A stretch of 64,000 nucleotides of DNA from JANOYY01 sp043720395 (GTDB taxonomy: Bacteria; Actinomycetota; Acidimicrobiia; Acidimicrobiales; JANYDT01): NCBI GenBank assembly GCA_043720395.1, contig JAYSSR010000096.1, positions 1-64,000 of the forward strand, in the 5' to 3' direction. Shown here in pieces: positions 8,968 to 17,919 of this stretch. Each line of letters begins with the position of its first letter. Positions within the stretch are counted from its first letter, which is position 1. The notes under the pieces were generated by a model. It ran no database searches and was not told the DNA's origin. It was given only the letters and a program-made list of their open reading frames with translations. A program made the position numbers and the translations under genes.

Positions 8968-9280
8968 CTCAGCGGACTCTGTGAGCTGCACGTCGCATCA
9001 CAGACATTCCCAAAGTTCGGCTCGACTACCGCGCCACGCGCGTCCGGTGCCGGAGGTAGAGGGAGTGGGGCGAAGTGGGTCAGCATGCCATTTCGGACGC
9101 GGATGGACGTCACGGTTCGCCGGTGGCTCCGGCCTGCTGCATGAAATGAAGCGTGTCGTGGACCTCGTGAACCTGACCGCAGCGTACGTTGACTCCGTGC
9201 GGGGTTGGTCGTGTTGACGCGAAGTCGGACTGCGCCTACCCTCTGACTGGAACGATCGACACAGAGCGTTCGAAGACGAG
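8968..9280. other. Intergenic stretch without a clear gene
   Basis: About 310 bases between the divergent AlbA_2 gene and the TetR gene. Several short frames exist; the most gene-like is 23 codons starting MKRVVDLVNLTAAYVDS and ending near 9217, without a convincing ribosome binding site or relatives that I recognise. It must also contain the TetR operon promoter. Nothing else is visible. Confidence 0.3.
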
Positions 9281-9292
9281 ATGGGAGTGGTC

Positions 9293-9928
9293 TTGAGCAA
9301 CGAGTCTCTTCGTGGGCCCACGTCGAAGCAGGTGCAGGGGGCGGAGTCGCGGGAACGCATTCTCGATGCGGCGGAGGCTTTGGTGGCCGAGCGCGGCTAC
9401 GCGGCGACGAGCATTTCGGCGGTGGTGAAGGCGTCGCGGCTGCCGTCGAGTTCGATCTACTGGCATTTCTCTTCGAAGGAGGAGTTGCTCGGCGCGGTCG
9501 TCGAGCGGGGTGCTCGTCGTTGGCTGCGCGAGGTGCCGGCCTGGGCAACGTTCGATGGGGATCTCGATGCCTTCGCCGAGGCGGTCGCGAAGGCGACTGA
9601 TGGCCGACCAGAATTCCTTCGGCTGCTGATGGTGTTGTGCCTCGACGGAAGCGGCTCCACCCCGGGTGCCCAGGCGCATGTCCGTGACGTCTGGCAATCG
9701 ATCCGGGAGTCCTTGACCCAGGTGATGCGTGAGCGTTACGCACTGCCTCGCACGGCGAAGGGCATCAAGGCTGCGGACCGCTTGGCGCGCTTCATGCTGG
9801 CCAGCTTCGACGGGATCTTCATTGATTCGCACATTGATGCCGACGGCACGGATGTTGTGCGAATGGTGGCGGATCTCGTTGTCGGACTGGACGCGATCGC
9901 CGCCTCGCTCGCCGGGAAGCGCCGATGA
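9293..9928 (+). CDS. TetR family transcriptional regulator
   Basis: About 211 aa. The TTG at 9293 (MSNESLRG) follows GGGAGTGG at good distance; an ATG at 9281 in the same frame is the alternative. The N-terminal HTH is canonical: SRERILDAAEALVAERGYAA, TSISAVVKASRLPSSSIYWH, FSSKEELL. The ligand domain is unassigned. Its stop overlaps the ATG of the thiamine-diphosphate enzyme gene by 4 bp (ATGA), so it is the first gene of the 9293-13488 unit and probably its local regulator. Confidence 0.87.
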   Translation: MSNESLRGPTSKQVQGAESRERILDAAEALVAERGYAATSISAVVKASRLPSSSIYWHFSSKEELLGAVVERGARRWLREVPAWATFDGDLDAFAEAVAKATDGRPEFLRLLMVLCLDGSGSTPGAQAHVRDVWQSIRESLTQVMRERYALPRTAKGIKAADRLARFMLASFDGIFIDSHIDADGTDVVRMVADLVVGLDAIAASLAGKRR

Positions 9929-11637
9929 ACACGGTGGGTCCGCTGAATGGCGAAGGTCCCGTGACGGTGGCCCGTCGATACCTCGAGTTGTTGGCCGAGC
10001 ATGGGATCGAAACGCTGTTTCTGAATGCAGGCACGGATTTCGCTCCGTTGGTCGAGGCCTATGCCGCTCAGGCCGCGGATTCAGGTCCGGCGCTGCCTGA
10101 ACCGGTGTTGGCGTCGCACGAGAACGTGGTGGCCGGTATGGCGCACGGCGCGTATCTCGTGAGCGGAAGGCCGCAGGCGGTGATGTTTCACGTGTCCGTC
10201 GGCACCGCCAACGCCGTGTGCGCGGTGGCCAACGCTGCTCGCGACAACGTTCCGATGCTGGTCACCGCCGGGCGTACTCCGATCCTTGAATCCGGCGCGC
10301 TTGGTGCGCGCGATACGAGCATCCACTGGGCGCAGGAGATGTATGACCAGGCCGGGATGCTGAGGGAGTTCGTCAAATGGGATTACGAGCTCCGTGATGG
10401 ACGCCAGGTCGGTGCCGTTCTCGATCGTGGCATCAGCCTCGCCATGAGCCACCCGCGCGGTCCGGTCTACCTGTCCCTGCCCCGCGAAGTCCTCGCCGAA
10501 GCAATGCCCGCAGTTCCTTTGCGGGGCTCGATCGCCGTGTCTGCTGGCCCACATCCGGACCCGGCATCCGTTGACCTGTTGGCAGACAAGCTCGTGGCCG
10601 CCTCGTTCCCCGTCATTGTGGCGTCGGCGTCGGGCAGCGACGTTGAGTCGGTCGCTCTGCTCGGTGAACTTTGCGAAGAGTTCTCGATCGGTGTTGCTGA
10701 GCACGCGCCCCGCTACATGAATGTTGACCCGGAACATCCGCTGCACCTCGGTTATCAGATGCCCATTGTGTTCGCGAACGCCGACGTGTTGTGCTTCCTC
10801 GAATGCGACGTGCCGTGGATCGAATCCCGTTCAAAACCCGACGATGCCACGTTCGTCGCGCAAGTCGGAATCGATCCGCTGTTCGCCCAGTATCCGATGC
10901 GCAGCCACCGATCCGATATCACCGTGTCGTCGACTCCGTCGGCATTCGTGAAGGCACTGAGCAGCGCGTTGCACGAACGTCGGAGTCGAATCGATCCGGG
11001 CTGTCGGGTCGCGTTGACCCAAACGTCCACGGCGCAGCGTGCGGCCACCGAGCGCGCTCGGGCGCGTTCCACCGCCGATGGACCGATCACGAAGACGTTC
11101 CTCGCTGCGGCGCTCGGCGACGCGCTCGGCCCGTCCGACATCGTGTTCAACGAGTATTGGGCCCAACCGGAACTGCTTCGTCGTACGTCGCCCGGTACGT
11201 ACTTCTACCTGCCACCTTCGGGTGGACTCGGATGGGCACTTCCCGCGGCGTTGGGTGCCAGATATGCAGGTCGCGGCCGTACCGTGGCGGCGCTGGTCGG
11301 TGACGGTGCCTACATGTTCGCCAACCCGGCGGCGTGTCACCACGCATCGGCCAAACATGACCTTCCGGTGCTCACGGTCATCGCCAACAACTCGACGTGG
11401 GGCGCCGTCGACTACGCCACCCGATCGGTGTACCCCGACGGGCTTGCGGTAACGAATGGCGAACGACGCCTGTCCGACCTCGGCCCGTCGCCCGACTTCG
11501 AACGCTACGCCGAAGCATCAGGCGGTCTCGGCCTCCGCGTCACCGAACGGTCTCAGCTCGACGCCGCGATCGCAACTGCACTTCACGCCGTGCGCACCGA
11601 GAACCGTCAGGCCCTCCTGAACGTCATTTGCAGCTAA
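9925..11637 (+). CDS. Thiamine diphosphate-dependent enzyme (acetolactate synthase/benzoylformate decarboxylase-like)
   Basis: 570 aa with three domains: Pyr domain with the conserved Glu in LASHENVVAGMAHG, a central domain, and the PP domain with GDGAYMFANPAACHH followed by VIANN (GDG-X-NN motif for ThDP/Mg). Such enzymes decarboxylate 2-oxo acids or carboligate them. The central FAD-type domain of true acetolactate synthases is not obvious and no small subunit is present, so a catabolic 2-oxo acid decarboxylase or a hydrolase role in ring catabolism is more likely than amino-acid synthesis. Translationally coupled to the TetR gene. Confidence 0.82.
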   Translation: MNTVGPLNGEGPVTVARRYLELLAEHGIETLFLNAGTDFAPLVEAYAAQAADSGPALPEPVLASHENVVAGMAHGAYLVSGRPQAVMFHVSVGTANAVCAVANAARDNVPMLVTAGRTPILESGALGARDTSIHWAQEMYDQAGMLREFVKWDYELRDGRQVGAVLDRGISLAMSHPRGPVYLSLPREVLAEAMPAVPLRGSIAVSAGPHPDPASVDLLADKLVAASFPVIVASASGSDVESVALLGELCEEFSIGVAEHAPRYMNVDPEHPLHLGYQMPIVFANADVLCFLECDVPWIESRSKPDDATFVAQVGIDPLFAQYPMRSHRSDITVSSTPSAFVKALSSALHERRSRIDPGCRVALTQTSTAQRAATERARARSTADGPITKTFLAAALGDALGPSDIVFNEYWAQPELLRRTSPGTYFYLPPSGGLGWALPAALGARYAGRGRTVAALVGDGAYMFANPAACHHASAKHDLPVLTVIANNSTWGAVDYATRSVYPDGLAVTNGERRLSDLGPSPDFERYAEASGGLGLRVTERSQLDAAIATALHAVRTENRQALLNVICS

Positions 11638-11702
11638 CCCTGACCGCCGTACCCGCCCTGTATACCCCGCCCGCTAAACACGCCACCCGAGGAGACCGCA
11701 TC

Positions 11703-12263
11703 ATGACTGCGCCCAGCAAGTTCGCCCATGTCGTCTACAACACCCACCGCTTCGACGAGATGATCGACTGGTACGTGAGCGTGTTCGACGCCCGTATCCA
11801 GCACCGCGACCATCGGCTCGCATTCCTCACCTACGACGACGAACACCACCGCTTCGCGTTCGTGAACCTCGGTCCGGCTCCTTCCGATCTGCCGCCACGA
11901 CCCAAGGTAGCGGTCGGCGTGAACCATCTGGCTTACACGTGGAACAGCATCGCCGAACTCGTCGACCTCTACACCCGTCTGAAGGCCATGGGCATCGTGC
12001 CGGTCCGGCCCATCCGCCATGGCCTCACCCTGTCGCTCTATTACCTCGACCCCGACGGCAACCAGATGGAGTTCCAGATCGACGTCCTCACACCGGATGA
12101 GGCGAATGCATTCATGGCCGGCCCCGCATTCGGGGCCAATCCCGTCGGGGAATCCTTTGATCCCGACGAACTCGCCGCACGATTCAATGCCGGCCAAGGG
12201 GTCGACGACATCGTGTTCCGAACCGACCAAGTGCACGTGCCGCTTGCCGGGATTCTGAACTGA
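11703..12263 (+). CDS. VOC superfamily dioxygenase/glyoxalase
   Basis: 186 aa from ATG 11703, preceded by GAGGAG. Metal ligands of the vicinal oxygen chelate fold are apparent: His in FAHVVYNT, His in GVNHLAYTW, and Glu in NQMEFQID. The YYLDPDGNQMEF segment is typical of extradiol (type I) ring-cleavage dioxygenases. With one repeat pair only (about 150 aa) it is shorter than two-module dioxygenases such as HsaC. The flavin monooxygenase gene next to it suggests a catechol produced there could be its substrate. Confidence 0.75.
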   Translation: MTAPSKFAHVVYNTHRFDEMIDWYVSVFDARIQHRDHRLAFLTYDDEHHRFAFVNLGPAPSDLPPRPKVAVGVNHLAYTWNSIAELVDLYTRLKAMGIVPVRPIRHGLTLSLYYLDPDGNQMEFQIDVLTPDEANAFMAGPAFGANPVGESFDPDELAARFNAGQGVDDIVFRTDQVHVPLAGILN

Positions 12264-12273
12264 GACGTGCGAC

Positions 12274-13488
12274 GTGACGATTCTTGAAACCACCACCGAC
12301 CAGTCCCACGCCCGCAAGGTCGACCCCGACGCGTACCTCGATGGAATCCGGTCGCTACTCCCCGCTATCCGAGCCAGATCCGCTGAGGCCGAGACGCTGC
12401 GACGCATGCCAGCCGATACCGTCGACGAGCTCGATGAAGCAGGCGTCTTCGTTGCGCTGCAACCGAAGCGGTGGGGAGGGCTCGAACTCGACCCGGTCAC
12501 GCACTTCCGCGGTGTTGTGCTCCTCGCCTCTGCTTGTGCAGCTGCCGGCTGGGTGGGCGGCGTCGTCGGCGCCCACCCCTGGGAAGTGGCCTGCATGCAC
12601 CCCGAAGCCCAACACGACGTGTGGGAAACGAACCCCCGCGCCCGTGTCTCGTCGTCGTACGCGCCAACAGGGACTGCTCGTCGCGTCGATGGGGGCTTCA
12701 TTCTCGACGGACGATGGAGCTTCTCCAGTGGCGTCGACATCTGCGACTGGGCGATTCTCGGCGCGCTCATCACCGGCGAACCCGAGGCCGGCAGCCACGC
12801 CTTGCTCATCGGCCGACCCGATTTCACCGTCGACCAGGACTCCTGGCACGTGACCGGCCTGGCCGGTACCGGCAGCAAAGACGTGATCGTCGACAACGCC
12901 TTTGTCCCGGAGTACCGCACGCACGCTATTGACGACCTCCGCAACCCGGGCTGGCAACGTCCAGGATGGGAGCTCAACACCGCGCCGCTCTATCGGCTTC
13001 CGTGGATGAACATCTTCTCCTGGTCGATTGCTTCCCCCGCCCTCGGCGCGGCCTCCGGCCTGGTCGACGAATACCTCAATCAATCCACGACCAGGAAACC
13101 GGCGTTCGGCGGCCCTCCGGTAGCCAAAAAGGCAGAACTGCATCTCCGCCTCGCAGAAGCCATCTCTCACATCGACATGATGACGCAGTCGATGGTCGCA
13201 TCATGGGCCGCGATGTACAGCTCCGTCCTTGACGGCGGGTCGATCGTCGACGAACGAGCTGCGCTGCGAAGCCGCTACGCCGCAGCACGAACGATCGCCA
13301 ACTCCCTCGACGCTGCACTTACTGTGTTCGCGCAAGCCGGGGGTGGGGCCATGAACATCGCCAACCCCATCCAACAATTCCTCCGCGACCTCCTCGCCAT
13401 GCGCAATCATCCAATGGCCACACTGGAACGATTCGCCGCCGACCAGGCAAACTACGAACTCCTCGCCAAACCCGAAACGTACAAATGA
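12274..13488 (+). CDS. HsaA-like flavin-dependent monooxygenase (acyl-CoA dehydrogenase fold)
   Basis: 404 aa. Resembles group D flavin monooxygenases such as HsaA of steroid ring A/B degradation and 4-hydroxyphenylacetate 3-hydroxylase: LPAIRARSAEAETLRRMPAD, FVALQPKRWGGLELDP, SSSYAPTGTARRVDGGF, GRWSFSSGVDICDWAI, VTGLAGTGSKDVIV, and a C-terminal helical bundle with QFLRDLLAMRNHPM. It would use reduced flavin from a separate reductase to ortho-hydroxylate a phenol. No reductase gene is adjacent. It follows the VOC gene by 10 bases, so hydroxylation then ring cleavage is a reasonable guess. Confidence 0.78.
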   Translation: MTILETTTDQSHARKVDPDAYLDGIRSLLPAIRARSAEAETLRRMPADTVDELDEAGVFVALQPKRWGGLELDPVTHFRGVVLLASACAAAGWVGGVVGAHPWEVACMHPEAQHDVWETNPRARVSSSYAPTGTARRVDGGFILDGRWSFSSGVDICDWAILGALITGEPEAGSHALLIGRPDFTVDQDSWHVTGLAGTGSKDVIVDNAFVPEYRTHAIDDLRNPGWQRPGWELNTAPLYRLPWMNIFSWSIASPALGAASGLVDEYLNQSTTRKPAFGGPPVAKKAELHLRLAEAISHIDMMTQSMVASWAAMYSSVLDGGSIVDERAALRSRYAAARTIANSLDAALTVFAQAGGGAMNIANPIQQFLRDLLAMRNHPMATLERFAADQANYELLAKPETYK

Positions 13489-13531
13489 ACTCGGGCTCAG
13501 GACAGGACCGACCGACGCTCACTGGACTGAT

Positions 13532-15289
13532 TTAGACAGGAACCGGCGCGTCGGCGAGGCGCAGGATCTTGACCGTGCCAGCGGAGCCGTCAACTTCCAC
13601 CCACGCCCCGTCGGGGATGATTTTCGTCGCACGCTTTACGCTCACCACGCATGGAATGCACAGCTCGCGCGACACCACCACGGCATGGCTTTGCGCAGCA
13701 CCAACGTCGACCACGACGCCGCCCGCGGCGAGGAACAGCGGTGTCCATGATGGGTCGGTGATCGGGGCAATGAGGATGTCGCCGGGCTCGATGCCGTTCG
13801 TCTCCCACGGCTCTAGGATCACCCGTGCCCGACCCTGCACGATCCCCGGACTACCGCCCGCACCTTGTAGTTCCGTGCCTACCGGAACGAAACCCAGCTC
13901 CGTAGCCACTTCGGCCTCAATGGACGCGAGCGACGGTGGCGTGCCGACGACGACGTACGGCGGGTCGATGGCCACCAGACGCTGGTGGTACGCCCACCGC
14001 TGGTCGATCAGCGAAAGCTTCGATGCCGGCTCGACGAGGTACTCCTTAAACTCCGTCCAGCTCAACATCGACGCATGTCTGAAGTCCTCGACGCCCCCAC
14101 GAGCAATGGTGCGCTGGTTCAGTTCGACCATGGTCTCCCGGACCGCATTCAAAACGATGATGCACTGGTTCTTCGTCGCTTCGCGTCCTTGCGCGTAACG
14201 AGCGGTCGCCCGACGCACCTTGGCGTATCGGCGTCGATCGTTCCAGTCGAGATTGTCGAGGATCTCAATCTCCGCGGCCTCACGTATTGCACGTGCCTTG
14301 TCGCGTTGCGAACTTGGTGCATGCGTTTCGTCGGCGAGGCGCATGCGCTCCACGGCGGCGAGAGCGATGTCGGGTTCGATGCGCCACGTCGGCGACATGA
14401 TCTCCCACTCGTTCGGACCACGGTGTCCGTGCTCCACGAGGAACGCGCGAAACGAGGCCACGAACTCGGTGGCTGAGGGGTCGTTCTGTAAACGAGCCCA
14501 GAGACCTTTGACGCCAGCGTCGAAGGCTGCGGTGACGGCCGAGTTCGCGCGAGCGATGCGCCCGAGATCCCACAGCGCGAGGCCGGGCGCGGCGGATTCC
14601 ACATCTCCGAGATCGGTCGTGAGGTCGAGCTGCAGGCCTGGCTCTCCTGCTCGAATGCAGAGCCACGCAAGGAACCCGGCGGCCACCTGGCTCCCGCCGG
14701 TTACGAACAAGTGGTTGGAGAACAGGGCAGCGTGGGTCGACTGCATCGATTCTGCGTAGGCGACCAGCTCGTCGTTCGTTGCCGTTGCGAGAGGCGGTGC
14801 TGCGGCCAAAGCCGCGGCCGCGAGCCTTCGTGAGTCGATCGCCGGTTGCGGAAGCCCTTCGCCGCGTAAGACCGCGAGTGTGGTCTTCGTGGTCTTCATG
14901 GTGAGCCAGACGTTGCGATCGCCCTTCTGCTCGTCGTAGGGCGGTGCCGAGGAATCGCCGAGCAGCTGCATGTCGACCGCTTCGGCCGTCAGCCCTGGCG
15001 AGCGCACACCGAGCACGCGCAAGATCGACGCGTTCAGATATGCGTAGCCGTTGAACACACCACTGAAAACGCGTGGTCCGTCGTCGAAGTCGCGATCGGC
15101 AAACGCTCCGAGTCGCTTGTAGGCGTCGCGCCACCCAGACTCGGTGTAGTCGCCGAGAAAGGTCCATCCGAGCGGACTAATCGCGTCAGGGAAGACCTCG
15201 CCAACGTTGCCGCGTGTGTACACGGGCCACCGCTTCGACGGCACATCGTCGACGATCCAGCGAGTCTCAACCAAGTCGGTATCAGGCAC
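13532..15289 (-). CDS. PEP-utilising enzyme mobile (phosphohistidine swivel) domain protein
   Basis: 585 aa. The last about 90 residues are the swivelling phosphohistidine domain: GSPGIVQGRARVILEPW, DILIAPITDPSWTPLF, and the phosphorylatable His (about H535) in AAQSHAVVVSRELCIPC. The preceding helical part (ERMRLADETHAPSSQRDKAR, GVEDFRHASMLSWTEFKEYL) resembles the middle of rifampin phosphotransferase and phenylphosphate synthase subunits. There is no ATP-grasp or PEP/pyruvate-binding domain, so it needs a partner for phosphoryl supply. It is the last gene of the ABC transporter operon, 9 bases after the permease stop, hinting at phosphorylation of the imported substrate. Function not established. 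Confidence 0.7.
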   Translation of the reverse strand: MPDTDLVETRWIVDDVPSKRWPVYTRGNVGEVFPDAISPLGWTFLGDYTESGWRDAYKRLGAFADRDFDDGPRVFSGVFNGYAYLNASILRVLGVRSPGLTAEAVDMQLLGDSSAPPYDEQKGDRNVWLTMKTTKTTLAVLRGEGLPQPAIDSRRLAAAALAAAPPLATATNDELVAYAESMQSTHAALFSNHLFVTGGSQVAAGFLAWLCIRAGEPGLQLDLTTDLGDVESAAPGLALWDLGRIARANSAVTAAFDAGVKGLWARLQNDPSATEFVASFRAFLVEHGHRGPNEWEIMSPTWRIEPDIALAAVERMRLADETHAPSSQRDKARAIREAAEIEILDNLDWNDRRRYAKVRRATARYAQGREATKNQCIIVLNAVRETMVELNQRTIARGGVEDFRHASMLSWTEFKEYLVEPASKLSLIDQRWAYHQRLVAIDPPYVVVGTPPSLASIEAEVATELGFVPVGTELQGAGGSPGIVQGRARVILEPWETNGIEPGDILIAPITDPSWTPLFLAAGGVVVDVGAAQSHAVVVSRELCIPCVVSVKRATKIIPDGAWVEVDGSAGTVKILRLADAPVPV

Positions 15290-15298
15290 AGTGGTTCC

Positions 15299-16270
15299 TC
15301 ACATGAAAAGGCGCTTGCCGCGCAGGCGGCCGATATAGGCGGTAATGAGCACGGCCACCAGGAGCGCGAGGCCGTTGAAGATCTGTTCGACGTAGGGCTT
15401 CGCGCCCGCAAGCTGCAGCCCGTTGACGGCGAACACCACGAACAACAAACCGACCAGTGTGCCTCGGACGTTGAACGTCTGCTTGATCACGGTCGACCCG
15501 AGGAACGCGGCGGCGAAGACGGGGAGCAGATAGCCGGGACCGTTCGACGGATTGCCGCCTGAGTCGCGTGCGACCTGAAGGATTCCCGTAATCCCAGCGA
15601 TGAAGCCGCACAGCACAAAGCTCGAAAACACCATCTTCTTGACGTTGATACCGACCAGACGAGCAGCGGCCGGATTGGCGCCAACGGCATGGAGTTTGCG
15701 TCCCCAGGGCGTGTGTTCGAGCACATACCAGAGGACCACCGCCACGACGATCACGAAGATCGCTGGACGCGGAAAGTCACGTTGCGCGACAAGCCAGTTG
15801 TCGTTCTTAGGGTTCTTGATCGAAACTACCTGGCCGTCCGACATTCGTCGTACCAGGCCGTCGACGAACGTAGCCATACCGAGCGTGACGATCAGCGCAT
15901 TGATCCCGCCCTTGACCACCAACAGCCCGTTCACCACACCGACAAGCGTTGAGCACCCAACGCCAACGAGGATCGCGATCCACAACGGCCAGCCCCATCG
16001 CTCGAAGGCAACGGCGGTCATCACGCCGGAGAAGGCAAGGTTGTAACCAACAGAAAGGTCAAATTGCCCGGCGAGCAGAGGCACAATGAATGCAAGACCG
16101 AGCGCGCCGCGAACCATCGCATTTACGATGACCACCTTGAGATTGGCGGATGTGCCGAAGCGCCCGGCGGATTCGGTGAAGAACCAGAAGAACGTCATCA
16201 TGACCATAAAGACGCCAATCAGGCCGTACTTTTCGATCTGTTTGGTGAGCGCGCGTCCAAAGCCGAGCAT
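15299..16270 (-). CDS. ABC transporter permease, ribose/RbsC-type (BPD_transp_2)
   Basis: 323 aa integral membrane protein with about 8-10 hydrophobic segments. The family hallmark is seen in GWPLWIAILVGVGCSTLVGV, VNGLLVVKGGINALIVTLGM and the cytoplasmic coupling segment GRKLHAVGANPAAARLVGIN. The ATG directly follows the ATPase stop, so the genes are translationally coupled. Only one permease gene is present, so a homodimer is expected, as for RbsC. The substrate (sugar or other small polar compound) cannot be read from it. Confidence 0.85.
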   Translation of the reverse strand: MLGFGRALTKQIEKYGLIGVFMVMMTFFWFFTESAGRFGTSANLKVVIVNAMVRGALGLAFIVPLLAGQFDLSVGYNLAFSGVMTAVAFERWGWPLWIAILVGVGCSTLVGVVNGLLVVKGGINALIVTLGMATFVDGLVRRMSDGQVVSIKNPKNDNWLVAQRDFPRPAIFVIVVAVVLWYVLEHTPWGRKLHAVGANPAAARLVGINVKKMVFSSFVLCGFIAGITGILQVARDSGGNPSNGPGYLLPVFAAAFLGSTVIKQTFNVRGTLVGLLFVVFAVNGLQLAGAKPYVEQIFNGLALLVAVLITAYIGRLRGKRLFM

Positions 16271-17875
16271 CTAGTTTTCCTCAATCCCAATCAGGTTCAA
16301 CAGTGTTTCAATACGGTGAGCGGTGAGTTCTTCACCTTGGAGCTCTGCGCGGAACTTGCCCTTATGCAGGATCAAGACGCGGTCAGAAATGCGCGCAAGT
16401 TCTTCGAAGTCCGATGTGACAACGATTGCGCAGGCACCCTCATCGACCGCGTTGCGGATGAAGTGGTGAATATCGGTACGCGAACCAACGTCGACGCCCT
16501 GTGTGGGCTCGTCGGCCAGGAGCAGCGTCGGAATGCGGGCCAGCCAGCGGGCCATGATGACCTTCTGTTGGTTGCCGCCCGAGAGTTGGTTGAGCTCTTG
16601 TTCGTCGTCTTCGGCCTTGACGGTAAAGCTTTGCATCGCTGTCTGGGCGGCCCGTCCGGTTCGAGCAGACCCAAGCCAGCCGTGGCGAAAGTAACGGCCG
16701 ATCGAGGCGATCGTGATGTTGTCCCGAATTGACCAGTCGATGAACGACGCCAACGACGAGCGGTCCTCTGGGATGTAGGCGATGCCGAGATCCATCGCCT
16801 CGCCCGGGTTCATGGGCCGGATTTCCTTGCCCTCCAGCCGGACGCTGCCCTTTTGCTGCATGAACCGAGGGAAACCGTCACGGTCCATGGCACCGAAGAG
16901 CGTCATCAGCAACTCGGTGCGACCGGAGCCGAGGAGCCCGGCGATGCCGAGCACTTCGCCGCGATGCACCTTGAAGCTGACCTTGTCCAGGAAGGGGAAC
17001 AGCTTGAGCTTCTCGACCTCGAGGAGTGGTTCGCCGATCCGGCCGCCATCCATGGCAATGAAACGCCGCTCCATCTGCTCGACCTTGCGACCGGCAATGA
17101 GCTCAATGATTTCGCCCTCGGTGGTCTCGCTGGTCTCGACGGTTGCGACGAGCTTGCCGTCTCGAAGCACCGTGATGCGGTCGGCAACGTCGATAATCTC
17201 GTCGAGGCGATGACTGACGATGATGATTGTCTCGCCGTCGTCGGCCAGTGCGCGTAGACGTCCCATGAGGAGCTTGACCTCACGCGCCGGAAGCGACGCG
17301 GTGGGTTCGTCAAGCATCAGAATGACGTCGCCAGAAGACGTGGTGTCGGCCATGGCCCGGGCGATGGCCACGAGTGTGCGGCCCGCAGGGCTGAGCGCTC
17401 CGACGGGAGTGCGTGCACCGCCAGGAATCTTGAAGCGCCGGATCAGCTCACTCGTATGCGCACGTAGTTCGTCCCAGTCGATCTGTCCGATACCGCCGGT
17501 CGGGTATCCGAGTCCCATGGCGATGTTCTCGGCAACGTCCATAGAGGGAAAGACGCCGGGATTCTGGTGAACGAAGCGAAGCCCGGCCGCCCGTGCCCAC
17601 GCCGATGTGGTGTGGTCGCTCGCTATCGGGGCGGCGTCGAAGAGCTGGATTGTGCCGCCCGCGTCGCCGCGTTCGATTCCCGCGAGGACCTTGATGAGCG
17701 TGGATTTTCCCGAGCCGTTGCCGCCGAGTAGTGCGTGGATCGATCCCTTGCGGACTTCGAGGTCAACGCTGTCGAGGGCACGTGTGCCAGGGAAGTTCTT
17801 GGTGAGATTGGTGATGCGGAGCGCCGGGGCCGCCGCAATGGCGACCCCGGCATTCTGCGTTTGTGTGTTGCTCAC
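16271..17875 (-). CDS. Sugar-type ABC transporter ATPase with two nucleotide-binding domains
   Basis: 534 aa, tandem ABC cassettes like RbsA/MglA. Domain 1 has Walker A LLGGNGSGKSTLIK and Walker B VILMLDEPTAS, but its signature is LSPAGRTLVAIARAM, a degenerate LSGGQ. Domain 2 has the degenerate P-loop GLLGSGRTELLM and an intact LSGGNQQKVIMARWL with LLLADEPTQGVD. Such asymmetric pairs are normal in this subfamily. It lies between the binding protein and permease genes and energises import. Confidence 0.87.
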   Translation of the reverse strand: MSNTQTQNAGVAIAAAPALRITNLTKNFPGTRALDSVDLEVRKGSIHALLGGNGSGKSTLIKVLAGIERGDAGGTIQLFDAAPIASDHTTSAWARAAGLRFVHQNPGVFPSMDVAENIAMGLGYPTGGIGQIDWDELRAHTSELIRRFKIPGGARTPVGALSPAGRTLVAIARAMADTTSSGDVILMLDEPTASLPAREVKLLMGRLRALADDGETIIIVSHRLDEIIDVADRITVLRDGKLVATVETSETTEGEIIELIAGRKVEQMERRFIAMDGGRIGEPLLEVEKLKLFPFLDKVSFKVHRGEVLGIAGLLGSGRTELLMTLFGAMDRDGFPRFMQQKGSVRLEGKEIRPMNPGEAMDLGIAYIPEDRSSLASFIDWSIRDNITIASIGRYFRHGWLGSARTGRAAQTAMQSFTVKAEDDEQELNQLSGGNQQKVIMARWLARIPTLLLADEPTQGVDVGSRTDIHHFIRNAVDEGACAIVVTSDFEELARISDRVLILHKGKFRAELQGEELTAHRIETLLNLIGIEEN

Positions 17876-17919
17876 TCGTGTGTCGTCAGCTCAAAGTCAA
17901 GGTTGCCGACAGGGTGGAT

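Noticed and set aside
9925..11637. Biosynthetic acetolactate synthase (ilvB)
   Set aside because: No small subunit gene, regulator and neighbours are catabolic, and no clear FAD-binding central domain.
14280..15167. Minus-strand frame of 295 codons inside the swivel-domain gene
   Set aside because: Arg-rich shadow of the real gene in another frame, no start signal and no recognisable domain.
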